From the NCBI RefSeq assembly GCF_003732275.1, contig NZ_MOBM01000019.1, positions 1 to 64,000 of the forward strand: 64,000 nucleotides of DNA, given 5' to 3'. Shown piece by piece: positions 46,235 to 55,748 of this stretch. Under the pieces are notes generated by a model. It was given only the letters and a program-made list of their open reading frames with translations. It had not been told where the DNA came from and did no database searches. Within the stretch, counting starts at the first letter, position 1. Every line of letters begins with the position of its first letter. Source of the DNA: Pseudomonas frederiksbergensis (GTDB taxonomy: Bacteria > Pseudomonadota > Gammaproteobacteria > Pseudomonadales > Pseudomonadaceae). A program made the translations under genes and the position numbers.

Positions 46235-46500
46235 GGCCGCCATCGCGAGCAGGCTCGCTCCCACAGTGGGTTGGCGTATGTCTGGGGGAGATTGGTCGGT
46301 TGTGAGGCCGCCTTCGCGGGCAAGCCTCGCTCCTACAAGTGGGTTGGCGTATGTCTGAGAGGGATTGGTCGGCTGTCAGGCCGCCAAGATCAAAAGATCG
46401 CAGCCTTCGGCAGCTCCTACGTGAGGTTGTGTATACCCGCAATAAATTGGGCGACTGTCAGGCCGCCTTCGCGAGCAAGCCCGCTCCCACAGTGGAGCGG
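46235..46500. repeat. Mixed REP / AAAGATCGCAG repeat cluster
   Basis: REPs in one orientation at about 46240-46266, 46312-46338 and 46466-46494, with one half-copy of the AAAGATCGCAG family at 46386-46420 inserted between. Spacers again carry GATTGGTCGG(T/C)TGT, as in the array upstream of copy 1 at 38540-38720. The two repeat neighbourhoods are therefore related beyond the 337-bp element. Confidence 0.8.
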
Positions 46501-46509
46501 CGTACACCC

Positions 46510-46845
46510 GCCCCTCACCACTCAACAGGCCGAGCGTTAGCTCGCCTGCAGCTTTTGATTTTGATCTGCCCGCCCCTTCGGGAGGCTGAGTGGAGGTGTT
46601 CATCTGGGGATTGGCGCGCAGCGCCGTTCGACGCAGTCGAACCCATCGCATGTAGGTCGTAGCGAAGCAGACCGTAGGGCGATGCCCCCAGATGGATACC
46701 GGAGCGAAGGAACGCCGAGCCTCAGCGAGGGGCCGTACGCTTGGGGCGAGACCTTTTGGTTCCTTTTGGGGCGTTTGCCAAAAGGGACTCGCCGTAAGGA
46801 CGAAACCATAAGCCGCCGTTACCGCAGAAATGGATATGTACTCAG
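46510..46845. repeat. 337-bp structured intergenic repeat, copy 2
   Basis: Direct repeat of 38732-39068, about 16 substitutions and one 2-bp indel. Three pairs of the substitutions are compensatory in predicted stems (46655-46673 and 46759-46788). The preceding 40 bp including a REP and AGTGGAGCGG also match copy 1. It ends with GGATATGTACTCAG before the pprB side. Confidence 0.85.
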
Positions 46846-46870
46846 TCAACAAAATACAGGTCGGCTGTCA

Positions 46871-46905
46871 GGCCGTCTTCGCGAGCAAGCCCGCTCCCAC
46901 AGTTG
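46871..46905. repeat. Single REP downstream of pprB
   Basis: One REP of the GGGC subtype (TTCGCGAGCAAGCCCGCTCC) 16 bp from the pprB stop codon. Confidence 0.85.
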
Positions 46906-46920
46906 ATCAGCTGTACTCGA

Positions 46921-47709
46921 CTAGTGCGCAGTAAGCCGCCGCACACCAGCATTACCAGGCGACAACGCCAACGCCACTTGCGTGCGATTATGCATATGCG
47001 TCAACCGCAACACCTGCGACACATAAAGCTTCACCGTGTTCTCGGTAATCCCCAACTCACAGGCAATCTGATAATTGGTCTGCCCCTTGCCCACCAACCG
47101 CGCCACCTCCAACTGCCGCGGCGACAGCTGATTGAAAACCGCCGGCATCTCCACCCGCTCCGCCTCACTGAATGCACCGTCAGATGAATCAGACAAAGAC
47201 CCTGAGGACGGTCCCCGGCGAACCTTGTCCAAATCCTGATACAACTCGTCGATCGACTCACAAAGGTACTGCAGCTTCTGACTCAAATGCCCCAACTGCA
47301 GGTTTTTCTGCCGCTCCTGCAAGAGCACTTCCTGGCGCTGCAAACCTTCGAGCAACTCATCCAGATCAATCGGCTTTTGATAGTAGTCAGCGAACCCGGC
47401 GCGCAACGCCTTGATCACATCCTGCTTGTCTGCGCGACCGGTGAGCATGATCGCCTCGAACGCCCGGTGCTTGCCGGATAATTGTTGCAGCGTCTGAACG
47501 AGTTGAATGCCATCCATGTCAGGCATCTGCAAATCACAGAGCACCAGACCGATATCCTCATACTCATTGAAACGCTCGATCGCCTGCTGGCTGGACTGAC
47601 AAGGAACACAGCGATAACCATTGCGCTCGATGAACTCGCACAGTTCTTCGACAATCAATGGTTCGTCATCGACCACAAGGACTTTTATTGCCGAGATAAG
47701 CTTGTTCAC
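46921..47709 (-). CDS. pprB: Two-component response regulator PprB (receiver plus LuxR HTH)
   Basis: 262 residues. Receiver domain at residues 6-125 with phospho-acceptor D59 (VLCDLQMPDMDG) and K112; a coiled-coil linker about 125-165; LuxR-type HTH at about 190-255 (LSPRQLEVARLVGKGQTNYQIACELGITENTVK region). PprB activates the flp/tad genes in P. aeruginosa in response to the kinase PprA, found here at 48806. The gene stands alone on the minus strand with a dyad upstream. Confidence 0.93.
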   Translation of the reverse strand: MNKLISAIKVLVVDDEPLIVEELCEFIERNGYRCVPCQSSQQAIERFNEYEDIGLVLCDLQMPDMDGIQLVQTLQQLSGKHRAFEAIMLTGRADKQDVIKALRAGFADYYQKPIDLDELLEGLQRQEVLLQERQKNLQLGHLSQKLQYLCESIDELYQDLDKVRRGPSSGSLSDSSDGAFSEAERVEMPAVFNQLSPRQLEVARLVGKGQTNYQIACELGITENTVKLYVSQVLRLTHMHNRTQVALALSPGNAGVRRLTAH

Positions 47710-47770
47710 GTGTCACTCCAGACTTGACCGTTCCTGTACCCACTTCCAAAAGCTGTACAACAACTGTTTT

Positions 47771-47788
47771 GAAAGTAGACGCACTTTC
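47771..47788. promoter_or_regulatory. Dyad upstream of pprB
   Basis: GAAAGT-AGACGC-ACTTTC, perfect 6-bp arms, about 60 bp upstream of the pprB start, enclosed in a wider TGTACA...TGTACA pair. Candidate operator, possibly for autoregulation. No match to a known consensus claimed. Confidence 0.4.
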
Positions 47789-47822
47789 CAACTATGTACA
47801 TAGAACGAGTGGCGCCCGGCGA

Positions 47823-48293
47823 CTAATGCATCCAGACCAGCGTGAGCAGCATGCCCACCAGTACGAACGGCGCAAAGGGCTGCTTTTTTGACGTTCCAGG
47901 TCCCAGGTAACGAAGACGATCTCTAAGCCCCTGCCCCATATACAGCCAGAGTCTTGGCGCCAACAGCAGCCAGAACGCACTGGCCAATCCGGCGCCGATG
48001 AAGCCGCCGAGCAGGTGCATACCGTCCGTCGCAAGGCCCAGCGTCGCCATCAGTTTCACGTCGCCCGCCCCCAGACGTCTCAATGCATAACCGGGCAAGG
48101 TGAAGACCAGTGCCAACAACAAAGCCCAGCCGCCCTGCACCGCCTCGGCCCCCAACCATGTGGTGCCCGTCCACAACAGATACATCAGCGCCAGTACACC
48201 CGCGCCAAGGGTCAGGCCATTGGCGATGTGCCGCTCTCGGACATCCTGTGCTGCGCAAAGCGTCAGCCAGATAAGTAGGACAAAGTTCTGCAT
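47823..48293 (-). CDS. fppA: Prepilin peptidase FppA (A24 family)
   Basis: 156 residues, about five or six membrane helices. Aspartyl protease residues D17 (QDVRERHI) and D78 (GAGDVKL, the GxGD motif). The short form lacks the methyltransferase domain of PilD-type peptidases, as is typical for Tad loci. It cleaves the leader of Flp and of the TadE/TadG pseudopilins. Divergent from tadE. Confidence 0.94.
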   Translation of the reverse strand: MQNFVLLIWLTLCAAQDVRERHIANGLTLGAGVLALMYLLWTGTTWLGAEAVQGGWALLLALVFTLPGYALRRLGAGDVKLMATLGLATDGMHLLGGFIGAGLASAFWLLLAPRLWLYMGQGLRDRLRYLGPGTSKKQPFAPFVLVGMLLTLVWMH

Positions 48294-48368
48294 CCGGTAA
48301 AAAACGTCCGTTTTGGCTGAATGATTCTATGCTGATACTACGTCGTGATGGTCAGGGTAGACGCACTC

Positions 48369-48809
48369 ATGAAAACAGGCCTCCCCCGCAAACAAAAAGG
48401 TGCCGTGGCGATTGAGTTCGCTTTGGTGTTCATCATCTTTTTCGCCGTGTTTTATGGGCTGGTGAGTTACAGCCTGCCGCTGTTGCTGATGCAATCGTTC
48501 AATCAGTCGACGGCCGAAGCGGTGCGCCGCAGTGTGGCGCTGGACCCGAGCACCGCCAATTACGACACCGCCGTCAGAAACATAGCGACCACCGAATTGA
48601 CCCGGCAGTTGGCCTGGATTCCCGCCGCGCTGAACTTCAATGTGGCCACCGATGCCAGCGCCACCTATATCGGTGGCGTGCTGACGGTCACCATCAATTA
48701 CCCCACCAGTAAACTGAATCAGGTGCTGCCGTTCCTGGTCCTGCCGGGGATCGGCTCGGTGCCCAATCTGCCGGCGACCCTTACCGCCCGATCGAGCCTG
48801 CAATTTTGA
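48369..48809 (+). CDS. tadE: TadE-family pseudopilin
   Basis: 146 residues from the ATG at 48369 (AGGGTAG about 8 bp upstream); GTG 48345 and ATG 48348 are in frame but have no ribosome site. N-terminal QKGAVAIEFALVFIIFFAVF is the TadE-like motif with conserved glutamate and a hydrophobic helix. Minor pseudopilin of the Tad system. Its stop codon overlaps the TTG start of pprA. Confidence 0.88.
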   Translation: MKTGLPRKQKGAVAIEFALVFIIFFAVFYGLVSYSLPLLLMQSFNQSTAEAVRRSVALDPSTANYDTAVRNIATTELTRQLAWIPAALNFNVATDASATYIGGVLTVTINYPTSKLNQVLPFLVLPGIGSVPNLPATLTARSSLQF

Positions 48810-51574
48810 GTTCCGGGGACAAACTCTTCGGGCGCCTGCTCAACCGCCAACCGCCGCAGCCCTCGACCAGTGCGGACCCTCCGAGCGTGCAACGTGTCGG
48901 TTTGCAGCTGCATCTGAATGACGAGGGCCGAGTGATTCAGCTGACCGGCCCGCTGCGGCATCTGCTGGCGCAACAAATGCCCGGTGCGCAGGCACCGCAT
49001 CTGCTCGATTACCTCATGCCCCATAGCGGCCTGTCGGTCGAAGGCGCGCCTGCCGAGTGGCAGGGGCAGAGTCTGGACCTGGATTTTTTCAGCCTCGGCG
49101 AACAACCGCTGCATCTGCGGGGCTGGGTGCAGCCGTTGGGCGAAAACTGGCTGTTGCAGTTGATCGACATCGGCGACCTGCTGCTCGAACGTCGACAAGC
49201 GCGCAGCCGCGAACAATGCCAACTACTGGCGGCGCAGATCAGCGAACAATTGCGTCTGTGCAGCCTGACGCGCTTGCCCGAAGTGCTGGCGGAGCAACTG
49301 CAAGGCCTGGCCCAGCGTTTTCAGATCCCGTGTATCGCCATGGCCTTGCTCGACGAACAGGCAGAGGGTTGGCTGATCCACCAGCATTACGCGGCCTTCG
49401 ATGCACCCGGCTTGTGGGAAATCGACCAACGCCTGGGCACCGGTCTCGACAGTCTGAATGGCTCCGCGCCCCAGCAACTGACCCCCAGCGAACACCCACG
49501 CCTGCAAGGCATCTTCGGCAATGCCGAAGGGTTCGCGGTGCCTTACCACAATGCCCTGGGCGTGGTGGCCTGGTTGCTCTGTGGTTTCTACCCGGTGCAA
49601 GAACGTGCCCCCGACCTGAGCGAGCGCGACTGGTTGCAACTCACCGCCGCTTTGGCCAGCCCGTTGCTTGAGCGTTTGCGCGAGCATCAGCACCATCTGC
49701 AACTGGAGCGGCTGGAGTCTCTGCAAGCCTTGCTCGGCACCGGCTGGTGGGAGGTTTTCAGCGACGATGCCGAGGTGCAATTGGCGCCGTCGCTGGCAAG
49801 CATGCTGAACCTTTCGAGCACTCGTTTGCCACTGCACGACTGGCTCGAACAGATCCACCCCGCCGACCGTGAAGAGCTGACGATTCGCCTGCAAACCTTG
49901 CAGGACGAAGGCGCGCCGTTGCTGCTGTGCGTGCGCCTGCATCGCCCCGACACGGCGCAAACGCCGATCTGGTATCGACTGCAAGGTCAGGCCTTGGGCA
50001 TCGGCAAAAACCGGCGGTTGGTGGGCTTCATGCTCGACATCAGTGACATCAAAAATCAGCAGCAGAACGCCGCTGCCGCCCATGCCCGGCTGGACAACCT
50101 GATCGCCAGTTCACCGGCGGTGATCTATGTGCAGCGCTATGTCGAAGGTGCGCTGCAACCGACATTTTTCAGCGACAGCCTGTTGCCGCTGCTCGGTTGG
50201 TCGCTCGCCGATTGTGCCGCCGGCGCGCTGGTGGAACGCGTCCATCCCGAGGACCGCGACGGCTATTTCGAGCGCACCCGGCAGCTGCTGCGCGAAGGTT
50301 CGGTGCGCGCCCGTTATCGGTTGCGCGACAGTCGCGGCGATTATCACTGGCTGCTGGACGAAGCCAAACTGCTGCGCGACGACCTCGGGCTGCCGGTGGA
50401 AGCTGTGGGGCTGTGGCTGGATGTCACGGAGGCGACCCTGGCCGCCGAGAAAGTAAAACAGAGTGAAGAGCGCTATCGGATCCTGGTGGAAGACTCCCCG
50501 GCGATGATTTGTCGCTACCTTCCAGACCTGACACTGACCTTCGGCAACCGCCCGCTGGCGACCTACCTGGAATGCCAGCCCGAGAAGCTGCCGGGAGTGA
50601 ACCTGGGCAGCTGGATGTCGCCGGAACAGCGCGAAGCGTTCCTCCAGCGGCTCAGTCACCTGAGCCCGGAGTTCCCGGTCAGCACTGCGGAAATCAACCT
50701 GCAACTGCCGGGTCGGGAACACGCCTGGTGGGTCTGGTCGGATCGCGGGGTGTTCGACGAGCAGGGTCGCTTGCTTGAGATTCAAGCCGTGGGCCGCGAC
50801 AACACCGAAGTCCGGCGCGCCCAGCAACAGCTCACCCAAAGCGCAAAAATGGCCACCCTCGGTGAAATGGCCACCGGGCTGGCGCATGAAATCAATCAAC
50901 CGCTGAACGTGATGCGCATGGCCATCGTCAATGTGCTCAAGCGCCTGAGCAATGGCGATGCGCAAATCGATTATCTGACAGACAAACTCAACCGCATCGA
51001 CGCGCAAGTCCAGCGCGCGGCGCGGGTGGTGGATCACATGCGGGTATTCGGTCGGCGTTCGGAGATCGAGCAGCATCCCTTCAATCCGGCTCAAGCCATT
51101 GAGGGCACGCTGTCACTGCTGTCCGAAGGGATGCGTGGCAAAGGGGTCGAACTGCGGGTCAGCGAGACCGGATTCGAAGTGCAGGTGCGCGGTTACGTCG
51201 ATCAGCTGGAACAGGTGCTGATCAACTTGATGGTCAATGCGCGGGATGCGCTGCTGAGCAAACGCGAGGCCGACCGGGAGTTCAAACCGTGGATTTCGGT
51301 GTACGCCGAACGTGATGAATACTCGGTGCGACTGTGGGTCGAGGACAACGGCGGCGGTATCGATCCACGGCTGCTGGAGCGGATTTTCGAACCGTTCTTC
51401 ACCACCAAACCGGTGGGCATCGGCACCGGGCTCGGGTTGTCGGTGAGTTACGGCATCGTCGAAAACATGGGCGGTAAGTTGAGTGTAAGAAACTCGACCG
51501 AGGGCGCGCGGTTTTGTATCGAGTTGCCGATTGCCACGGGCGATCAGATCACCAAAGTCGCGCGCCCCGAGTGA
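48806..51574 (+). CDS. pprA: Sensor histidine kinase PprA (GAF/PAS multidomain)
   Basis: 922 residues from a TTG start that overlaps the tadE stop (TTGA), so translation is coupled. No membrane helix is evident. N-terminal PAS-like region, GAF-like domain (about 130-290), three PAS domains (about 300-680), HisKA with phospho-histidine H694 ([11 protein letters not shown]) and HATPase with ELRVSE..., [19 protein letters not shown] and [11 protein letters not shown]. The H-box matches the NtrB/FixL-like kinases. Partner of PprB in control of Flp pili, biofilm and virulence in P. aeruginosa. The last 31 bp overlap tadG, which is convergent. Confidence 0.92.
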   Translation: MSSGDKLFGRLLNRQPPQPSTSADPPSVQRVGLQLHLNDEGRVIQLTGPLRHLLAQQMPGAQAPHLLDYLMPHSGLSVEGAPAEWQGQSLDLDFFSLGEQPLHLRGWVQPLGENWLLQLIDIGDLLLERRQARSREQCQLLAAQISEQLRLCSLTRLPEVLAEQLQGLAQRFQIPCIAMALLDEQAEGWLIHQHYAAFDAPGLWEIDQRLGTGLDSLNGSAPQQLTPSEHPRLQGIFGNAEGFAVPYHNALGVVAWLLCGFYPVQERAPDLSERDWLQLTAALASPLLERLREHQHHLQLERLESLQALLGTGWWEVFSDDAEVQLAPSLASMLNLSSTRLPLHDWLEQIHPADREELTIRLQTLQDEGAPLLLCVRLHRPDTAQTPIWYRLQGQALGIGKNRRLVGFMLDISDIKNQQQNAAAAHARLDNLIASSPAVIYVQRYVEGALQPTFFSDSLLPLLGWSLADCAAGALVERVHPEDRDGYFERTRQLLREGSVRARYRLRDSRGDYHWLLDEAKLLRDDLGLPVEAVGLWLDVTEATLAAEKVKQSEERYRILVEDSPAMICRYLPDLTLTFGNRPLATYLECQPEKLPGVNLGSWMSPEQREAFLQRLSHLSPEFPVSTAEINLQLPGREHAWWVWSDRGVFDEQGRLLEIQAVGRDNTEVRRAQQQLTQSAKMATLGEMATGLAHEINQPLNVMRMAIVNVLKRLSNGDAQIDYLTDKLNRIDAQVQRAARVVDHMRVFGRRSEIEQHPFNPAQAIEGTLSLLSEGMRGKGVELRVSETGFEVQVRGYVDQLEQVLINLMVNARDALLSKREADREFKPWISVYAERDEYSVRLWVEDNGGGIDPRLLERIFEPFFTTKPVGIGTGLGLSVSYGIVENMGGKLSVRNSTEGARFCIELPIATGDQITKVARPE

Positions 51575-53526
51575 CAGCTGAGGTTGGCGCCGACGTCGAC
51601 CTTGTTCAAATCGATCCCAAGGCTTAACAGCAAGGTGTTGATCAAGCTGTCGAGCAACGGGCTGAGCACGCTGTTGATCGCGCTGATCAGCAAGCTGGTG
51701 ACGCTGCTCAGGATCGTCCCCAGACCACTGACGAGACTGCCCGACGGACCATACATATCCACGTGAATGTTAAGCGGGGTGTTGAGCAGGTTGCTGACAA
51801 TACTGCTGGTGGTGAACGAGTAGTAGAACGGTGGCTGGTTGATTTCCGGCAGGCTGCTGGCCGGTGGTGCGGAGTAGACGTGGGCAATGTTGGCGTTCGC
51901 CGCCACGCTGGTGTCGGCAACGATATCGATACCGCCACCGACGCCGGGCACACGCGGATCGCAGGTGATGGGCAGAAAGAGAAGCCTGCGACAGGTTTTA
52001 ATCCCGATATCGATCACCTTCAACGGCTGCACCGTGACCGCCGGCGGCGTGGTGTTGCTGCCGAACATGCTGGCCGAATCAATCCGGCCGATTTTCAGGT
52101 TAACCAGCGATGTACTGGTGCTGGTGGTCAGGGTTTTGTTGGTGTTACTGACGCAGCTGTAGGCCGTGACGTAACTGCTGGCACTGGCGACGTCCAGCGC
52201 TACATCGAGCCGTATCGGCCCCGGCAACAGCTTGATGTCGGGTGTCTGGCAGGGCACGCCCAAGGCGCAGGTCAGTGAATTGAGCACCGCCACCAGGTTG
52301 AGATTGAGCAAGGCATTGAGGGTGTTGGTCAGCGGTCCTGCCAGATCGTTTACCGCATTGAACAGCGCCACGATGGCGTCGAGCGCCGGCAAGTCGATCG
52401 ACAGCAATGTGCGCACCTGCGCGGTTCTCACGTAGATCCGATTGGGTCCCAATGGATTCAGCGCAGCGTTTTTTGGATTGCCGATCGCGGAGAGTTGTGG
52501 CGGTTCCAGAACCTGCACTCGGGCCGTGATTTGCGCCAGCCCTGCCAGATTGATCGGCAGCGTTGCCACCAGACCATTCTTCTTGTTGGCCAGTTGCACG
52601 ATGCCTTCAATCAGGTTGAACACGCTCACGTTAGTCGCCAACGCCGACATATTGCTGCCGTTCTCGACGTGCAGCATATTGCCCAGCACCACGGTCGTTG
52701 TGCCCGCGGCAACCTTGAGTGCTTGCAGCCCGACGATGGTCGCCGTCGTGTCGAGAGTGCCGCCGGGGTCCAGCACATTGACGGCGGTCTGGATCAACTG
52801 GCTGACGGCCACCGAAGTGCCCAATACCTGGCTATACCCGGCGGCGGTGAGGCCGAGGTCTACCTTTAATCGATCGAGGTAACCGAGCAGGCTGATGTTG
52901 GTGCTCACCAAGCCGCTCCAGCCCGCCACGGAGAGGTTCAGATTACCGCCCAGCAAACCACCGAACAGCGCATTGAGGGTGGCCGACTTGCTGGTATCGA
53001 TACTCAGTGCCGTCGTGCGGATGGTCAGCGATGCCAGCGGTGGCGGCAACGCTGCGACGGCGGTCGCGGTCAGGTTGAGGGTCGCACCGGCTGGAGGACC
53101 GCCGAACACGGCGCCAATCCCCCCGGCGAAACTCTGCAGGATCGAATGGCTGACACTCACCCGAATGGCTTCGCTGCTGCTCGGATTAGCCGTAAAAACC
53201 CGAAGATTGTTGGCGTCCAGGGTCAAGGCGCCGCAGGCCACCGTCAGGCTGCGCGTGGGGTCAGGCAGGGTGAAATTGTTGCGGTTTGCGCTGGCGGTGG
53301 CATAGGCGGTAGCCGTGGCACCGACGGCGCAATCACCGTCGCGTGTGGCCGCCTCCAGCGCGGCCATATCGGCTACCCGTTGCAAGCTGCGTTTTTCCAG
53401 GTACAGGCGGCCGCTATCGACCACGAGCAGCAGGAACACCAAGGCCATGCCCAAGGTCAGCACCGCCATCAAACCGATCGCTCCCCGTTGCCGGGCCGGG
53501 CTACGAAACTGCAAGCAGGGAGACAT
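51544..53526 (-). CDS. tadG: TadG-like pilus assembly protein
   Basis: 660 residues from the ATG at 53526 (AAAGGAG 7 bp upstream). TadE/TadG-type N-terminus (ARQRGAIGLMAVLTLGMALVFLLLVVDSGRLYLEKRSLQRVAD) with a transmembrane helix, followed by a long region rich in Ser, Thr, Leu and Asn without clear enzymatic motifs. It resembles large Tad-domain proteins of Pseudomonas. Lies convergent to pprA, 31 bp overlapping, instead of at the end of the tadZABC operon as in P. aeruginosa. Confidence 0.88.
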   Translation of the reverse strand: MSPCLQFRSPARQRGAIGLMAVLTLGMALVFLLLVVDSGRLYLEKRSLQRVADMAALEAATRDGDCAVGATATAYATASANRNNFTLPDPTRSLTVACGALTLDANNLRVFTANPSSSEAIRVSVSHSILQSFAGGIGAVFGGPPAGATLNLTATAVAALPPPLASLTIRTTALSIDTSKSATLNALFGGLLGGNLNLSVAGWSGLVSTNISLLGYLDRLKVDLGLTAAGYSQVLGTSVAVSQLIQTAVNVLDPGGTLDTTATIVGLQALKVAAGTTTVVLGNMLHVENGSNMSALATNVSVFNLIEGIVQLANKKNGLVATLPINLAGLAQITARVQVLEPPQLSAIGNPKNAALNPLGPNRIYVRTAQVRTLLSIDLPALDAIVALFNAVNDLAGPLTNTLNALLNLNLVAVLNSLTCALGVPCQTPDIKLLPGPIRLDVALDVASASSYVTAYSCVSNTNKTLTTSTSTSLVNLKIGRIDSASMFGSNTTPPAVTVQPLKVIDIGIKTCRRLLFLPITCDPRVPGVGGGIDIVADTSVAANANIAHVYSAPPASSLPEINQPPFYYSFTTSSIVSNLLNTPLNIHVDMYGPSGSLVSGLGTILSSVTSLLISAINSVLSPLLDSLINTLLLSLGIDLNKVDVGANLSCHSGRATLVI

Positions 53527-53639
53527 GGCGCACTCCTTTGCCGGCACACTGCCGAGGGCTACCTCCAACGATGTGAAGCAGTGTAGACAAGGGTCCACCA
53601 GATTGCTGGCAACATGCTACTGCCGATGACAAAGAAACC

Positions 53640-53731
53640 ATGTGGGAGCGAGCCTGCTCGCGATGACGGCGGCACATCCGAAGTTGATGTGACTGACAGA
53701 CCGCTATCGCGAGCAGGCTCGCTCCCACAGT
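53640..53731. repeat. REP pair (REPIN)
   Basis: Complete inverted pair of the GAGC subtype with about 45 bp between, in the gap between tadG and the DUF4136 gene. Confidence 0.9.
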
Positions 53732-53748
53732 GGATCGGTGGTATTGGT

Positions 53749-54306
53749 TTAGCGCGGTGGATAGTTAGCCAATATCCGCCCGACCGTCTCGCGGATCGTA
53801 TTGCTGCGGTCCTGCGGGTTCGGGGTGCGGCTGAGCGTTTGCTCGTCGCTGCCGCGCCACACCAGTTTGCCGTCCTTGCCATCGAGCAGGTCGACCTGGA
53901 TGGTCGCCACCTTGTAGCTGATGTTGCGGGTTTCGTTGTACATCGGCCCGCCCCAATAACCGTTCCATGGGCTACCCCAACCGCCGCCATAGTTAGTGGT
54001 CACCTGTTGCTGACGATCTTCGACGATCAGGTAGGTCTGCACCTTCAGATCCGGGCTGGCGCCGGCGGCGGCTGGACGCAAACCGCGCTGATCCAGCTGA
54101 TCGGCAACGGACTGGCGGAGGCGTTGTTCGGTCAGGTCACTCTTGATCCGCGGATCATCGGGACGGTATTGCACGGCGGGCTCTTTCCAGCTCCAGCTAC
54201 GATAGGCGGCAAAGTCGCGGCTGGTATCGAAGTCATGGTTGACCTGGTTAGCGGCGCAGGCAGTGAGCAGCGCGGTCATGGCCAGTAAAGCGAGTCGGCG
54301 GAACAT
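53749..54306 (-). CDS. DUF4136 lipoprotein, 1
   Basis: 185 residues from the ATG at 54306 (GGAG upstream). Lipobox LLTAC puts the lipidated cysteine near residue 17. DUF4136 domain with VNHDFDTSRDFAAYRSWSWK after the cysteine and a GLRPAAAGASPDLKV segment; a short Gly/Trp/Tyr-rich insert (GGGWGSPWNGYWGG) near residue 107. Probably an outer-membrane-facing lipoprotein; function unknown. Paralogue of the next gene, 53 bp away on the same strand. Confidence 0.88.
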   Translation of the reverse strand: MFRRLALLAMTALLTACAANQVNHDFDTSRDFAAYRSWSWKEPAVQYRPDDPRIKSDLTEQRLRQSVADQLDQRGLRPAAAGASPDLKVQTYLIVEDRQQQVTTNYGGGWGSPWNGYWGGPMYNETRNISYKVATIQVDLLDGKDGKLVWRGSDEQTLSRTPNPQDRSNTIRETVGRILANYPPR

Positions 54307-54359
54307 GATTTTTCTCCGATAGAAGACATGCACCTGCGGGAGGCTTCCTGTATGGGAAG

Positions 54360-54986
54360 CTAATTAGGAGGATACGCCGACATGGCCCTTTCGACAGCTT
54401 CACGAATGGCATCGGCACGCTCGCTCTGGTTGCCCTGATTGCTGGTTTCAGCACTAGCACTCCACACCGGCTGGCCGGTGCTCGCGTCGAACAGATCGAC
54501 GCGCACCACCACGACTTGTACCTGATAAGTACGGATGACCGGCACCGTGTTGTACATGCCGTAACCGCTGCCGTAGCGGTTGTAACCGCCATAACCGCCG
54601 CCGTAATACCCCCCGCCGTAACCATAGTCGTCCTGGACCTGACGCAAGCGGGTTTCCAGATGCAAATCGGCGCTGACCAACAGGTCCGCCGGGCGGTTGT
54701 CATGCAGTGGGCGCAAGCCGCGTTGATCGAGGGCATTGCTGACCGCTTCGGCCACCTGCGCCGAGTCGGCCCAGGCCGTGCCCGGAGGCAGGCGCCCGTT
54801 GAGCCAGGCCCAGCTGCGATAGCGTCCGTAATCGCGGGGTGGCGCCGGGTAGGCGCTGCGGTCGAAGGTGGTGGCGGCCTGGGGCGGTGCCGGTGGCAGG
54901 GGATTGGAGGTCGCGACATAAGGGTTGCTGCCCTGACAGGCCGCCAACCCGAGACAGATCACCAGTAACCCTGAACGACTTTTCAT
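54360..54986 (-). CDS. DUF4136 lipoprotein, 2
   Basis: 208 residues. Lipobox LGLAAC with lipidated cysteine at residue 17. The same DUF4136 features as the neighbour ([33 protein letters not shown]) with a longer Gly/Tyr-rich insert ([20 protein letters not shown], about residues 119-146). The pair arose by duplication. Upstream neighbour is cmoM, 12 bp away, so these genes may share a transcript. Confidence 0.88.
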   Translation of the reverse strand: MKSRSGLLVICLGLAACQGSNPYVATSNPLPPAPPQAATTFDRSAYPAPPRDYGRYRSWAWLNGRLPPGTAWADSAQVAEAVSNALDQRGLRPLHDNRPADLLVSADLHLETRLRQVQDDYGYGGGYYGGGYGGYNRYGSGYGMYNTVPVIRTYQVQVVVVRVDLFDASTGQPVWSASAETSNQGNQSERADAIREAVERAMSAYPPN

Positions 54987-54998
54987 TTCGCGCTCCGG

Positions 54999-55748
54999 TC
55001 AGATCGGCCGACAGATCCAGTGCAGGTAGCGCCCAAGCCCGGCGAAGCTTGGGTGACGGCGGTGAGCCAGTTCCATTTCCAGCAAGTCCGGCAGTTCGAC
55101 GCGGGCCTGGAATTCCACCGGCATGTAGTCGTAAAAAACCCGCACCCCACTCTGAGTTTCGACCTGCCACATGCTCTCAAGTTGCGCCGCCAGTTCCCGT
55201 GGATCCAGTGGCTGCTGCGGCGTCAGGCTCTGCTTCTCGCCGGCCATGTTGTTCTTGCGCATTTTGCGGAAATGGCCCTTGAGCAGGTTGCGGTAGATCA
55301 ACGCGTCGCGGTTGTAGAACGCCAGGGACAACCAGCCGTCCGGCTTCGTCAACTGATGCAGCACCGGCAAAATCGCATGGGGTTCGGCCAGCCATTCCAG
55401 TACGGCGTGGCACAGCACCAGATCGTAAGGTTCGGTGAGCTGACCGAGCAGTTCCTGCCACGGCGCCTGAATGAATGTCGCCGTCTGCCCCGCTTCGGCG
55501 AAGCGCTGACGGGCGCCTTCAAGCATCGGTTCGGCGGGCTCGGCTAGGGTCACCTGATGACCGCGCTCGGCCAGCCACAACGACATGTGGCCCAGCCCGG
55601 CGCCGATGTCCAGTACGCGCAACGGGCGGTCCGGCAGGGTTTCGGCCAGGTCGGCTTGCAGCACCGCGAGCCGGATCGCACCTTTGGCGCCACCGTAGAT
55701 TTTTTCGGCGAAGCGAGTCGCCAGCTGATCGAAATGACGGTCGCTCAT
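54999..55748 (-). CDS. cmoM: tRNA 5-carboxymethoxyuridine methyltransferase CmoM
   Basis: 249 residues, class I SAM-dependent methyltransferase. SAM motif I VLDIGAGLGHMS near residue 45, acidic motif LAEPAEPM near residue 68, and the family-specific FAEKIYGGAKGAIR at residues 13-26. Methylates the carboxymethoxyuridine at the wobble position of tRNA. Overlaps the preceding MazG-like gene by one base, so the two are translationally linked. Confidence 0.9.
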   Translation of the reverse strand: MSDRHFDQLATRFAEKIYGGAKGAIRLAVLQADLAETLPDRPLRVLDIGAGLGHMSLWLAERGHQVTLAEPAEPMLEGARQRFAEAGQTATFIQAPWQELLGQLTEPYDLVLCHAVLEWLAEPHAILPVLHQLTKPDGWLSLAFYNRDALIYRNLLKGHFRKMRKNNMAGEKQSLTPQQPLDPRELAAQLESMWQVETQSGVRVFYDYMPVEFQARVELPDLLEMELAHRRHPSFAGLGRYLHWICRPI

